A stretch of 64,000 nt of DNA, taken from the NCBI RefSeq assembly GCF_001592965.1, contig NZ_LRPC01000012.1, positions 186,001 through 250,000 on the forward strand, in the 5' to 3' direction. Position 1 is the stretch's first letter, and each line of letters begins with the position of its first letter. A program made the translations under genes and the position numbers. Of this stretch, positions 36,839 to 45,501 are shown one piece after another. The DNA is from Roseivirga spongicola. Its GTDB lineage: Bacteria; Bacteroidota; Bacteroidia; Cytophagales; Cyclobacteriaceae. Below the pieces are notes generated by a model. It saw only the letters and a list, made by a program, of their open reading frames with translations. It did not search any database and was not told the origin of the DNA.

Positions 36839-37825
36839 CTATTGCGATTTTCTAAACTCTACTGGTGAAGTACCAGTCCAGCGTTTAAAGGCCCTGTTGA
36901 AAGCACTTTGCTCTGAAAAGCCTGTTCTAAAAGCTATCTCTCCAACTGAATTGTCGGTATTTCTTAGTAGGTCCTCTGAAATCTCTTGCTGTGTCTGGCT
37001 CACCAGGTTTCTATAATTATAGCCACTTTCTGATAGTCTTCGGTTTAAAGATCTTTTACTCAGGCCTAAGGCCTCGCTTATTCTCTCTATGCTTGGTATG
37101 CCACTGGGAAGGGCGTTTGTCACCAGTTTTTTAATATCTGCCAATAGTTTGTATGCACTAATTTCTATTCCTTTTGCTTCTTCGTCCATACGCTCACTCA
37201 AAAACCGATTAATACTTTCGTCAGCTTTAGCGGTTCTGGTGTTTAGGTCGGTTCTGCGGTATGTGATGTAATTATGAGGCTGCTCAAAGTTTATCGGACA
37301 GCGAAAGGTTTCGTTGTATAGGGCTAGGTTTTCGTGTGGTTGGTGTTGAAAGGAAACCTCAACGGGAAAGAATTTTTCCCCCGTTATGGCCTGAACAACC
37401 GTAACTGTGGCAGAAAAAGTGGCCTCGTTAGATCTTGCTACTCCCATTCTGTAGGGTTCTCTATGGAGATAGATCCGAGAGTGTTCTCCAATGTCTTCAA
37501 CTTCAAATACATAAGTATTCGTGAGCAGGTTAAAATACCTGACGCTTCTATCGAAGAGGTCGCGTGCTTTAGAGCATGTCTTCCAAGAGAGGCCTAATAC
37601 TCCATAGTCATCCATTTCCATATTAGACCCAACCCTGAGGGCACACCCGGTTGGTAATTTCTCATGAGCTATTTCATGAAGCTCAAAGAATAGGTCTGCT
37701 GGCACTGCGTCCGGTCTTTCATTACCTTCCACCAAAGGAATACTTGGTATGGCCTCTTTGGGCAAGCCTTCGCTTAAGACTTGCTTTACCATTTTGTCGT
37801 ATAGTTTGATGGAAGTAAACTTCAT
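36839..37825 (-). CDS. AraC family regulator
   Basis: The 328-residue protein has an arabinose-binding-domain-type N-terminal region and a C-terminal AraC helix-turn-helix pair (PSIERISEALGLSKRSLNRRL and VGEIAFRTGFSEQSAFNRAFKR, TGTSPVEFR). This is the OruR/ArgR-like long subfamily. ATG 37825 overlaps the stop of the DUF4386 gene as ATGA, which supports this start over 37849. It probably regulates its own unit. Confidence 0.9.
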   Translation of the reverse strand: MKFTSIKLYDKMVKQVLSEGLPKEAIPSIPLVEGNERPDAVPADLFFELHEIAHEKLPTGCALRVGSNMEMDDYGVLGLSWKTCSKARDLFDRSVRYFNLLTNTYVFEVEDIGEHSRIYLHREPYRMGVARSNEATFSATVTVVQAITGEKFFPVEVSFQHQPHENLALYNETFRCPINFEQPHNYITYRRTDLNTRTAKADESINRFLSERMDEEAKGIEISAYKLLADIKKLVTNALPSGIPSIERISEALGLSKRSLNRRLSESGYNYRNLVSQTQQEISEDLLRNTDNSVGEIAFRTGFSEQSAFNRAFKRWTGTSPVEFRKSQ

Positions 37826-38430
37826 TTTCCTGCTTTTAGTAGGAGCCAAATAGCAAATGCCATTTCTCCCAAAATACTCGGTATGGCTACTAGCATTAAG
37901 AAGACATCAGCATATTCTGAGTAGTTGGGCATAATAAAATGTGCAACAGTATCTACCATATACATGATTCCCGCGAGCGTAAGAAAAATCATGATCCACT
38001 TAGGTGGCTTGGCAATTCTAGCTAAGAGAATGAGGTGGCCTCCAAAGAAAAATAAACCAATAAGCCACATGTTATTGAATGCTTCAACCTGATGTAAAAT
38101 GGCATCGGCAGTTGTTGCTTTTAGAGCTAAAGGAAGAGCAAAGATGGCGGCTCCCATTATAGCCGCATGCATTATTCTTAAATAGGTACTTAACCTTGTA
38201 AATACATGCTCTTTGTACATTTCAAAAAGTGCCCAAGCGACTATAACATCAAAAAAGACAGTGAGAAGAAAGGCTACTATTCCGAACCTTACGGTTATCT
38301 CGTTGTTCTGAACGGTTTCTAAGGGAGTAGCTAATAGTGCCTCCAAAACAAAGAAGTTGGCAAAAATGGCAGCAAAAAATATTACTATATAGCTTATGCC
38401 AGCGGTTTTGGCTAAAAATCTGATATTCAT
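37822..38430 (-). CDS. DUF4386 membrane protein
   Basis: The 202-residue protein has six membrane segments. The N-terminal FLAKTAGISYIVIFFAAIFAN and the central GAAIFALPLALKATTADAIL with FFGGHLILLARIAK match DUF4386. The function is unknown. The frame opens at 38499, but ATG 38430 (MNIRFLAKTAG) is the family-typical start. It is translationally coupled to the AraC gene and so possibly part of the response it controls. Confidence 0.83.
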   Translation of the reverse strand: MNIRFLAKTAGISYIVIFFAAIFANFFVLEALLATPLETVQNNEITVRFGIVAFLLTVFFDVIVAWALFEMYKEHVFTRLSTYLRIMHAAIMGAAIFALPLALKATTADAILHQVEAFNNMWLIGLFFFGGHLILLARIAKPPKWIMIFLTLAGIMYMVDTVAHFIMPNYSEYADVFLMLVAIPSILGEMAFAIWLLLKAGK

Positions 38431-38563
38431 GATGTTGTATTTGTGTTGAAGAAAAAATCCAATGAAAATAACCAATGAATGTAGCCTATGCAAATACATG
38501 ATTTAGCCAGGATGAGCTGATCAACAGTGATGAGAAACACAACCTGAATTACAAATGAGAGCC

Positions 38564-38949
38564 TTATTCTTTAGGGATTGGGAGGCCATGCATTCTTAAG
38601 AAAGAGAGTTTGTCCCAGTAGCCCCTTTGCAGTTTAATTTTGCCATTTTCAATCTGAAAGAAACCACACCCTCTTAGTCCTAAAGGATCTTTCCATTCTA
38701 AAATGGCCAATCTTCATCTTCAAAGATGTTTTCTACAATGCAGGTCATTTCTGCATTGTCAAATTCAGACTGAAACATGGTACGGATATGCTCTCTACCT
38801 TTTACTGGTGAGTTGGCTACCTGATGGTTTATTGCGTCTTCTGTATAGAGCGCTGCGAGCGCATTGGCATCTGCTTGGTTAAAGTGTTCAACAAAACGCT
38901 CAACAATCTGCTTAGGGGGCATAGTGGGCTTTTGGGTAAAAGTGATCAA
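38564..38949 (-). pseudogene. SnoaL-like (NTF2 fold) protein gene with a -1 frameshift
   Basis: The first frame (38949 to a stop at 38698) encodes MPPKQIVERFVEHFNQADAN and the SnoaL-like core but ends at EDEDWPF. In the frame one base back, reading runs on as WAILEWKDPLGLRGCGFFQI, then ENGKIKLQRGYWDKLSFLRM, to a stop at 38564-38566. That is the expected C-terminal half of the fold. The break falls at TGGCCA, as if one G of a GGG run were missing. Repaired, the protein would be about 128 residues, near the usual length. Either recent decay or a consensus error. Confidence 0.75.
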
Positions 38950-39072
38950 TTAGCCATTGTAAATCAATACAATACAAGCTTGATTGAATTCAGTCTAAAT
39001 TGAGATTGCTTGATAGTCAAACAATTACAAATTTCTGGGCGTATATTGAATAAACTAAAAAGGAAAAAAGAT

Positions 39073-39315
39073 ATGTCAATAAGATTAGCCTCTAATTGTT
39101 CTCATTGCGAATCGTTATCTACTGAGAACATGTGTTCAGTTCATAAACTGAAAGTAAATGAAAATTATACCTGCGATAGATTCTCGCTTATTTTCAAGCT
39201 AGATTTAGATAGAGATTGTAATAATTGCTTAAGGAACAATACAGACTCTTGTGCTCACCCTCAAAAAGCTGCAGAAGGCATGTTGTGTAGCAGTTGGGCT
39301 CCTCAGGCAGACTAG
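39073..39315 (+). CDS. Small cysteine-rich protein
   Basis: The 80-residue protein has eight cysteines in two similar blocks: CSHC...C...C (residues about 9-34) and CNNC...C...C (about 49-71). This looks like two tandem metal-binding (probably Zn) knuckles. The frame opens at 39010, but ATG 39073 (MSIRLASNCSHCES) is preferred because the added part is basic and low-complexity. No family is recognised. It is followed by a terminator-like repeat. Confidence 0.65.
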   Translation: MSIRLASNCSHCESLSTENMCSVHKLKVNENYTCDRFSLIFKLDLDRDCNNCLRNNTDSCAHPQKAAEGMLCSSWAPQAD

Positions 39316-39337
39316 GCTAAAATCTTCCTATAGATAA

Positions 39338-39419
39338 AGGCTATCTCAAAAGCTAATATTTCGTTGTTCCAGATTGCAATCGAGAATGACAGTTAGCCTT
39401 TGAGGTAGCCTCTTTTTTT
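39338..39419. repeat. MITE-like inverted repeat, also terminator
   Basis: AGGCTATCTCAAAAGCTAA at the left pairs with TTAGCCTTTGAGGTAGCCT at the right, followed by a T-run. It is a shorter relative of the element at 34183-34325 and shares the 3' block GAGAATGACxGTTAGC. It lies between convergent genes. Confidence 0.7.
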
Positions 39420-39420
39420 G

Positions 39421-40314
39421 CTACTTCTTCTTGTCTGAAAGGTATTGTTTATAAGGCAGTGCTTCTTCAAGTTCTTGCATAATCGGTTCGTAGAACTCTT
39501 CTTTGGGCACACCTAGTTTTCTTGCCATTTCTATGTTGCTCCAAGCCGCTTTATATTCTTCTAGTCTAATTTTCACCAATGCCCTTTGGTAATAATGATA
39601 TCCATGATCTGGCGAAAGCTTTTGAGAAATCTCAAAGACAGAGTCGCTTTTTAGCATCAGTTCCCTGTTGTCTGGAAATCCTTCACTGTAATAATTATAT
39701 GCAATTACTGCATGATTTCGACCATCAGTTGGGTCTAATTCCATTAGTTTATATATACAATTTAGGCCATTTTCTTTGCGTCCTTGGTTCAGGCTTTCTA
39801 GTGCTGTTTCCCATAGGTATTCATATTCATCCGATCCGTAAGAGTTGATTCCAAAAAACCATTTGGTGTCATTGTCTTTTTTTAATGCACCATAGGCCCT
39901 GATTCTAACGGCCATTTGGTCACCTTTTTTTAGTTCTTGTTTCCAATAGGTAATCAACGACTCCTGAATAGGAAGGTAAATGGGGCCTTCAGGCGTATTT
40001 AAAAGTACCTCATGTTTAAATAAGCCTTTAGCATCTTGGCCAAAAAAGCTACTTAAAAGCTTATTGAAATATTCTAGGTCAGTTTTTTCTATAGCTCGAA
40101 TAGTTCCGCCATACTCGGCTAAGAGCATATAGCCAAAAGTGCCAGCATAAGAAAAGTGAGAAGCCTCAGTATCATTAAGAGAATTGGCTTTTTGGTAGTA
40201 AGAAATTACGTCTGTCCATTCAGCAAAAGTGTCTGCATTTCGGTTGTGTGCTACTTGGCTAAAAACAGAAATATTTAGTGCTATAATAAGTAATAGAGTG
40301 AAGCTCGATTTCAT
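39421..40314 (-). CDS. Secreted TPR-like protein of unknown function
   Basis: The 297-residue protein has a signal peptide (FTLLLIIALNISVFSQ) and a C-terminal half with tetratricopeptide-like helices (ALESLNQGRKENGLNCIYKL, DPTDGRNHAVIAYNYYSEGF, SPDHGYHYYQRALVKIRLEE). The N-terminal half is not recognised. It is likely periplasmic and acts through protein contacts. It is followed by the MITE-like terminator and preceded by the DUF1801 gene on the same strand. Confidence 0.72.
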   Translation of the reverse strand: MKSSFTLLLIIALNISVFSQVAHNRNADTFAEWTDVISYYQKANSLNDTEASHFSYAGTFGYMLLAEYGGTIRAIEKTDLEYFNKLLSSFFGQDAKGLFKHEVLLNTPEGPIYLPIQESLITYWKQELKKGDQMAVRIRAYGALKKDNDTKWFFGINSYGSDEYEYLWETALESLNQGRKENGLNCIYKLMELDPTDGRNHAVIAYNYYSEGFPDNRELMLKSDSVFEISQKLSPDHGYHYYQRALVKIRLEEYKAAWSNIEMARKLGVPKEEFYEPIMQELEEALPYKQYLSDKKK

Positions 40315-40337
40315 TTGTGTGTGCTTTGATATTGTAA

Positions 40338-40706
40338 TTAAGGGGTTGAGTTTAATTCTTTAACTCTGAAAATCACAATCTGCTTGATCAAATCCAAGGG
40401 TAATTTTTCTTCTATCTTAAACTGCACTGTGCCTTTGCCTGTAGTGTATGGAGCGAGCTCTTCTTTAAATGCATCTATTGCCGTGGGGAATGGGTAAAAC
40501 GAAATATGGTTTTTATAACCTGCCATCATTACCTGTTGATCGCGCTTGCCATTTTCAATAAGAGCATAACAGGGAATGCCGTAGTTTATTTTTTCTTCAG
40601 CATGTGGGGCAGCTTCGAGAATGCACTGACGAAGCTGCTGTAGTTTGTTAAGTACTTCACTAGACTGATCGGCAAAGTACTCTTCTACAGTGTTGTACGA
40701 TTTCAT
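40338..40706 (-). CDS. DUF1801 (YdhG-like) protein
   Basis: The 122-residue protein has the DUF1801 signatures YNTVEEYFADQSSEVLNKL, EEKINYGIPCYAL, KNHISFYPFPTAIDAF and GTVQFKIEEKLPLDLIKQIV. Family members include a bacillithiol-linked iron chaperone, but most are of unknown function. The frame opens at 40781; the start at 40706 (MKSYN) matches the usual N-terminus. It lies 95 bases downstream of the AraC gene. Confidence 0.83.
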   Translation of the reverse strand: MKSYNTVEEYFADQSSEVLNKLQQLRQCILEAAPHAEEKINYGIPCYALIENGKRDQQVMMAGYKNHISFYPFPTAIDAFKEELAPYTTGKGTVQFKIEEKLPLDLIKQIVIFRVKELNSTP

Positions 40707-40801
40707 TTTTCCCATTACGGAAGTTAGTAAATTAAGGTGAGCTTTAAGTTGAAGGTTGGGCTGCCCAGTAGCTCCGATCAATTTTCACCAACAATTTTTT
40801 A

Positions 40802-41707
40802 TTAGTTGAACGATTGCCTGAAGTCAGAAGGAGAAAGGTTAACCTTCTTTTTGAAAAACCGACTAAAAGATTGACTGTGCTCAAAGCCTAGTTCATAGGC
40901 TATTTCGCTAATGCTCAACTGACTGGTAGAGAGCCTCTCTTTGGCCGCTTCTATAAGTTTAGTCTGTATGTGCTGTTGTGTGTTTTGTCCAGTTTGAGCT
41001 TTGAGGAGGCTACTTAGGTAGTTGGGAGACATATTTATGGCTTCGGCTAGCTGATGCACAGAAGGTAAGCCTTCATTCTGAATGTTCTTTTGCTGGAAAT
41101 AATCGTTCAGCCAGTCTTCAACCTTGGTTAATACGGCATGGTTACTGATTTGTCTGGTGATAAATTGTCTCTGATAGAACCGATCAGCATAGTTTAATAG
41201 TACTTCAATGTGAGAGATAATGATGTTCTGACTAAACCTATCAATATTGGAGTGGTACTCTTCTTCAATGCTCTTTAGAATACCAATCATTGACTGTTCT
41301 TCTTTGTTAGATAAAAAGAGCGCTTCATTGACCTTGTACCCAAAGAATTCATACTGTTTGATTTTCTTGGCTAAAGCCGTATTCCATAGAAAGTCTGGGT
41401 GAATAAAAAGAAGCCAGCCCGATGGTTTGCTGCCATTTTCATAATTGGCTTTTACGCTGATTACTTGGCCAGGTGAAACAAATGACATCAGGCCTTCATC
41501 GAAGTCATAAGGTTGATGGCCATATTTCATTTTGCCTTGTACTCCATGCTTCATAGCGATGGAATAGTAGGGAGATACCATGCTGATCTCATCATTTTCT
41601 GTTTGATAATTTACCTGACTGTAATCAACCAGGCTAACTAGAGGATGTTCTGGCTTTGGCAATCCGGCTAGCCGATGGTAGTCGCTTATGGATTTGATGC
41701 GATGCAT
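40802..41707 (-). CDS. AraC family regulator
   Basis: The 301-residue protein has a cupin-like N-terminal sensor region and a C-terminal AraC domain (LPSVHQLAEAINMSPNYLSSLL and SISEIAYELGFEHSQSFSRFF, NLSPSDFRQSF). In Bacteroidota such regulators often sit beside the short-chain dehydrogenase they control; here the SDR gene is upstream on the same strand, past 700 bases of repeats. That makes the SDR a candidate target, by inference. Confidence 0.9.
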   Translation of the reverse strand: MHRIKSISDYHRLAGLPKPEHPLVSLVDYSQVNYQTENDEISMVSPYYSIAMKHGVQGKMKYGHQPYDFDEGLMSFVSPGQVISVKANYENGSKPSGWLLFIHPDFLWNTALAKKIKQYEFFGYKVNEALFLSNKEEQSMIGILKSIEEEYHSNIDRFSQNIIISHIEVLLNYADRFYQRQFITRQISNHAVLTKVEDWLNDYFQQKNIQNEGLPSVHQLAEAINMSPNYLSSLLKAQTGQNTQQHIQTKLIEAAKERLSTSQLSISEIAYELGFEHSQSFSRFFKKKVNLSPSDFRQSFN

Positions 41708-41784
41708 ATTACTTATGTAATTTACTTTTATTGGGCTATTTCTCCTTTTGAAAGGGGCATTTTAACTTTCTTAGAGTCTCTTTA

Positions 41785-42404
41785 GCTCGCTGAGGTTTCT
41801 CTTGCAGACTCTGAGCTGATCTTTTTCACCAAAGCCCTATGTTGGAGACTCTGATAGAGTTGAGATTCCTGATAAATCTTTTGATTGGAAAATTTATCAA
41901 AAGATTTTCCGGAATGACGTTCTATTTTTAAATCAACGTTCCACCAGAAGCTTCAATTCGCTGAGCAGTGAGCCAGTGAGCATCGTCTGTGCATTGAAAA
42001 GCCACTTATCTCACTCAGAGTCTCTCTTTTGAGGACTCTGAGTTGATCCTTTTATCAGAGTCCCATACTGGAGGTATTACCCCTAACCCCGATGTCTTTG
42101 GGCCCTGAAGGGGACTTTGTCGTCAGTCGACAAGTTTTCATCTCTCACCCTTTAGGGCAGGGGTAGAAACTGCCTTTATTAAATCAACGTTCCGCCAGAA
42201 GCTTCCATGCGCTGAGCAGTGAGCCAATGTGCATCGTCTGTGCATAGAAAAGCCACTTATCTCACTCAGAGTCTCTCTTTTGAGGACTCTGAGCTGACCC
42301 TTTCATCAGAGTCCCATACTGGAGACTCTGATGGGGTTGAGATTCCGGATAAATCTTTTGATTGGAAAATTTATCAAAAGATTTTCCGGAATGACGTTCT
42401 ACTT
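41785..42404. repeat. Duplicated 3' ends of the SDR gene with REP palindromes
   Basis: The last 25 codons of the SDR gene occur twice more, at 41928-42005 and 42179-42256, each ending in its own stop. They read CTDDAHWLTAQRIEASGGTL (then I) or the same with M for I. Each copy is followed by the same 70-base flank (ACTCAGAGTCTCTCTTTTGA...), and an extra degenerate flank lies at 41785-41840. REP-like palindromes (GATTCCGGATAAATCTTTTG ... AAAGATTTTCCGGAATGACG) lie at about 41840-41925 and 42325-42398. The copies differ by synonymous and other changes. No gene spans 41708-42404. Confidence 0.85.
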
Positions 42405-43166
42405 TTAGATCAACGTTCCACCAGAAGCCTCAATTCGCTGAGCAGTGAGCCAGTGAGCATCGTGAGTGCAAAGAAAAGCCACAATGCTGCCAATATCTTC
42501 TGGTTCTCCTACACGGCCTAAGGCTGTGAAATTAGAGATTAACGATCGTTTCTTTTCATCGTCTCTGTTCGACCCACCTCCGAAGTCTGTGGCTACCGCT
42601 CCTGGAGCTACTACATTGGCTCTAATGCCTCTTGGTCCTAATTCTTTGGCTAAATACTTTGTGAATGTCTCAATGGCACCTTTCATGGAGGCATAAGCCG
42701 ATGAACCCGGAAGAGTAAATCTTGCTAGGCCAGATGAAATATTGATAATGCCACCACCATCGTTCAAAAATGATAGCGCCTTTTGAGTGAAGAAATAGAC
42801 TCCTTTAAAGTGAATGTTCATTAAGTCGTCAAAGTCTGCTTCTGTGGTTTCTGCGAAAGGTTTGTAAATGCCTGTTCCGGCATTGTTTACCAAGTAGTCA
42901 AAGTGCTTTTTTCCATATTCTGACTCTAGTATGCTTCCTAATTCAGTATAAAATGAATCGAATGAGCTAATGTCTCTTGTGTCGAGTTGAAGGGCAAAAG
43001 CCTTTCTACCTGTTTTGACTACTTCCGCTACTACTTTGTTAGCAGCTTTTTTATTGCTGTGGTAGGTGATTACTACATCTAAACCTTTTTGAGCAATATT
43101 GATGGCCATATCTCGGCCAAGGCCTCTGCTGCCACCAGTTATTAAAGCTATTTTTCTCATTGTCAT
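42405..43166 (-). CDS. Short-chain dehydrogenase/reductase
   Basis: The 253-residue classical SDR has TGGSRGLGRDMAINI (cofactor loop), NNAGTG, the catalytic Ser in IINISSGLARF, and YASMKGAIETF with the YxxxK pair. It also has GIRANVVAPGAVATDF and a C-terminal IEASGGTLI tail. Such enzymes oxidise or reduce alcohols and ketones with NAD(P)H; the substrate is unknown. Its 3' end has been duplicated downstream. The nearby AraC-type gene is the probable regulator. Confidence 0.9.
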   Translation of the reverse strand: MTMRKIALITGGSRGLGRDMAINIAQKGLDVVITYHSNKKAANKVVAEVVKTGRKAFALQLDTRDISSFDSFYTELGSILESEYGKKHFDYLVNNAGTGIYKPFAETTEADFDDLMNIHFKGVYFFTQKALSFLNDGGGIINISSGLARFTLPGSSAYASMKGAIETFTKYLAKELGPRGIRANVVAPGAVATDFGGGSNRDDEKKRSLISNFTALGRVGEPEDIGSIVAFLCTHDAHWLTAQRIEASGGTLI

Positions 43167-43270
43167 GGTCTTTCTATTTGTTCATAACAAAGGTGGTGGA
43201 ACTCAGTTCAGCCCAAGTAACCCAATCTCAGGATGTTGTAACCGGATAGGGGAAAGGAGTAAATTCAGAC

Positions 43271-43410
43271 CGTCATTACGAGGAATTAAAGTTGCGAGAG
43301 CGAACTTTTATGACGAAGTAATCTGCTTGTTTTTTGCATTATTGCTCTTATCGAACAGATTACCACGTCACAACTTTGGCAAGTGTCAAGCTTTTTCCTC
43401 GCGATGACGA
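43271..43410. repeat. REP/BIME-like repeat, CGTCATTACGAGG type
   Basis: CGTCATTACGAGGAATT ... GACGAAGTAATCTGC on the left is mirrored by CAGATTACCACGTC ... CCTCGCGATGACGAT on the right. This is the common Bacteroidota variant of the palindromic family. It fills most of the 261-base gap between the SDR and LLM-oxidoreductase genes. Confidence 0.75.
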
Positions 43411-43427
43411 TAATCTATAGGGTAACT

Positions 43428-44441
43428 TCATATCTTGATTTCTGACATTATCTCAGAGAAAATCTGGTAAGATCGAAGTCTGTCTTGATGATCGAAGATG
43501 TGAGAAGCCACCATAATTTCATTGATGCCAGTTTGTTTGATGAACTCTTCTGTTTTCTCTTTTACCGTCTCTTTCGATCCAACAAAAGCATATTTCAGCA
43601 TGCGTTGAAAAGCTTCGTGTTCAGCTAATGCTTTTAAGTCAGCCGTCATTTCTGTTGGCGGCTGCATATAATCAATGTTGTTTGTTAACACGCCATACAT
43701 CATTCTGATTAAAGAAGTGGACAGCTTTTCTGCTTCTTTATTGGTATCGGCTGCAATCACATTCACACAGGCTATGGTGTATGGTTCTTTCAGGTATTCT
43801 GAGGGTTGAAATTCATTATGATAAATACTGAAAGCTTCAAAAAGCTGTGCAGGTGCAAAGTGGCTAGCAAAGGCATAAGGGAGTCCCATTTTGGCAGCCA
43901 AGTGAGCGCTATCGGTGCTTGAGCCTAGAATGTATAAAGGAACGTTGGTGCCCTCTGCCACATAAGCCCTAACGTGTGATGAGCTATTTTCTGGTGAGAA
44001 ATACTGCTGAATTTGAGCGACCTCTTCTGGAAACGACATCACAGATTTCATTCTATCAGGTCTTATGGCATGCGCTGTTGCTTGGTCTGTCCCTGGTGCT
44101 CGGCCTAAACCCATATCTATTCGGTTCGGATAAAGTGAGCCTAAGGTTCCGAATTGTTCTGATACAATTAGCGGGGAGTGGTTTGGAAGCATGATACCAC
44201 CTGAGCCTACTCTTATTGAGTTTGTACTTTGTGCAATGTGGCCTATTAATACTACTGTGGCAGAGCTAGCAATGCTAACCATGTTATGATGCTCGGCTAA
44301 CCAGAAGCGATGGTAGCCCCAGTTTTCTGCCTTTTGGGCTAGTTCTACGCTATTTTTAAAAGTCTGATTATGGGTTGAACCTACTCCCATAGAGGCAAGC
44401 TCTAAAATGGAATATTTGAATTCTTTCGATTGTTCTGTCAT
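43428..44441 (-). CDS. LLM-class flavin-dependent oxidoreductase
   Basis: The 337-residue luciferase-like monooxygenase has YHRFWLAEHHNM, GGIMLPNHSPLIVSEQFGTL, RIDMGLGRAPGTD and LYILGSSTDSAHLAAKMGLP. These are the conserved blocks of the MsnO8/bacterial-luciferase-like subgroup. Members use FMNH2 (or F420 in other phyla) and O2 to oxidise varied substrates. No flavin reductase is adjacent. The substrate is unknown. Confidence 0.9.
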   Translation of the reverse strand: MTEQSKEFKYSILELASMGVGSTHNQTFKNSVELAQKAENWGYHRFWLAEHHNMVSIASSATVVLIGHIAQSTNSIRVGSGGIMLPNHSPLIVSEQFGTLGSLYPNRIDMGLGRAPGTDQATAHAIRPDRMKSVMSFPEEVAQIQQYFSPENSSSHVRAYVAEGTNVPLYILGSSTDSAHLAAKMGLPYAFASHFAPAQLFEAFSIYHNEFQPSEYLKEPYTIACVNVIAADTNKEAEKLSTSLIRMMYGVLTNNIDYMQPPTEMTADLKALAEHEAFQRMLKYAFVGSKETVKEKTEEFIKQTGINEIMVASHIFDHQDRLRSYQIFSEIMSEIKI

Positions 44442-44614
44442 AACTATTTACTAGAAATATCTACTAGTGCGTACATAACAGATTTGATGTCTAAAAATTC
44501 CATTTAGATAGAAAAGAAGAGCTTCATGTACAGGAATTGTTGGAGTCATTTTAATGGGAATGAGCTCTAAAAAAGAAACTACCGATTTGAGCAAGCAGGT
44601 TGGTGTTTGTCTAA
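44442..44614. other. Chromosomal flank beyond the cassette array
   Basis: No supported gene. An 88-codon frame here (44717 to 44451) runs through the palindrome region and is not believable. It marks the distal end of the cassette array. Confidence 0.4.
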
Positions 44615-44749
44615 CGGTTGGTAAGCTAAAGCTGTAATTTGATTTTAAGTTATACATTTTTAAAAAGCAAAGCCCAGCTTTAGCGGGGTGTACGCACAGA
44701 AGCTTCGGCACCACCACAGCCGCATTGCGTATAGGTTATGTTAGTCGTA
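44615..44749. repeat. attC-like site of cassette C (degenerate)
   Basis: On the minus strand the site starts with the R-like box TACGACTAAC (at 44740-44749 on the plus strand). An inner 10-base hairpin arm pair (GCTAAAGCTG / CAGCTTTAGC) follows, and it ends ACCG with TTAGAC beyond. The outer box matches the start of its own cassette at 45353-45362. The expected second inner arm is not conserved, so the last site of the array appears eroded. Confidence 0.5.
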
Positions 44750-45317
44750 GTTTTTTAAGCAATTCAATATAATTATTGATTCCTTCAAAGGAGTCTTCAG
44801 CATGGTACAATCGAATAATGATATCCCTATTTGATCTTTTAATCCATCCGAAATTGGGGTATTCGCTTATATTAAGATCAATTAGCTTATCCAATTGTTC
44901 TTTAGAATCTGCATAATAGATAAAGCCATTCAGCAATTTTGTTTTTTTGAATCCGTTAAAAGGATTAAACAAGAGTCTTAGCCAATTCTTTGACTTTATC
45001 TTAAAAGGCTTTTGTGATTTTGTAATGGGTTTTTCGAACTTGATTGTAGTCACATAAGTGTAGGTGTCGTTCATCAAATTTCCAGCATTTACATCTGCCA
45101 ATCTTTTTAAAACCTCAAATGATATTGAATCAAATTTAAAATCAATCTTAGATTCTAAATGAATCCCGTATGCGCTCAAATTCCCAGAAATAGAACCATT
45201 GTAAGTTTTTGTAAATGTCTCCCATGCGCTACCTATTTTGATGAAGCTTTCAACCCATTCTGTATTCAATGGGCTTTCAGGATCTACTTTAATAAACTCT
45301 AAATTCTGACTGTTCAA
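44736..45317 (-). CDS. Cassette C: hypothetical protein
   Basis: The 193-residue soluble protein is unrecognised. It has alternating strand-rich regions (GSISGNLSAYGIHLESKIDF, YTYVTTIKFEKPITKS) and a basic middle (KPFKIKSKNWLRLLFNPFNG). Its final codons (LKKLRLT) are part of the inverted flank of its cassette, as often happens in compact gene cassettes. It has no signal peptide and no link in function to its neighbours. Confidence 0.65.
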   Translation of the reverse strand: MNSQNLEFIKVDPESPLNTEWVESFIKIGSAWETFTKTYNGSISGNLSAYGIHLESKIDFKFDSISFEVLKRLADVNAGNLMNDTYTYVTTIKFEKPITKSQKPFKIKSKNWLRLLFNPFNGFKKTKLLNGFIYYADSKEQLDKLIDLNISEYPNFGWIKRSNRDIIIRLYHAEDSFEGINNYIELLKKLRLT

Positions 45318-45361
45318 TTTCTTAGTGTGTGGTCTTTATAAGGTCAAGCAATTACGACTAA

Positions 45362-45490
45362 CGGTCTCGGCTATGAGTAGTTGCGTGGGTTAGCACTTAA
45401 CTTTGCAAGTACACACCAAACTGAAAATCCGCGAGGATTTTCAGAAGTAGGCAAGAACAAGCAATTACTTATAGCCATTGTTGTGGTTAG
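45362..45490. repeat. attC-like site of cassette B
   Basis: Imperfect palindrome of about 129 bases: left half ACTAACGG...GGCTATGAGTAGTTGC, right half GCAATTACTTATAGCC...GTTGTGGTTAGTG. The inner arms (GGCTATRAGTARTTGC) pair. Its outer left box belongs to cassette C and its outer right box to cassette B, as expected if crossover occurs at CCG/TT (between 45361 and 45362). An internal hairpin, AAAATCC GCG GATTTT-like, sits at the centre. Confidence 0.7.
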
Positions 45491-45501
45491 TGTTTTTTTA
45501 T

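Noticed and set aside
41708-42404. A CRISPR-like or variable-tandem array
   Set aside because: The units are few, unequal and contain coding tails and palindromes; there are no regular spacers and no cas genes.
44451-44717. An 88-codon minus-strand frame beside the array
   Set aside because: It runs through the palindrome, has unnatural composition and no start signal. It is chance coding in a non-coding stretch.
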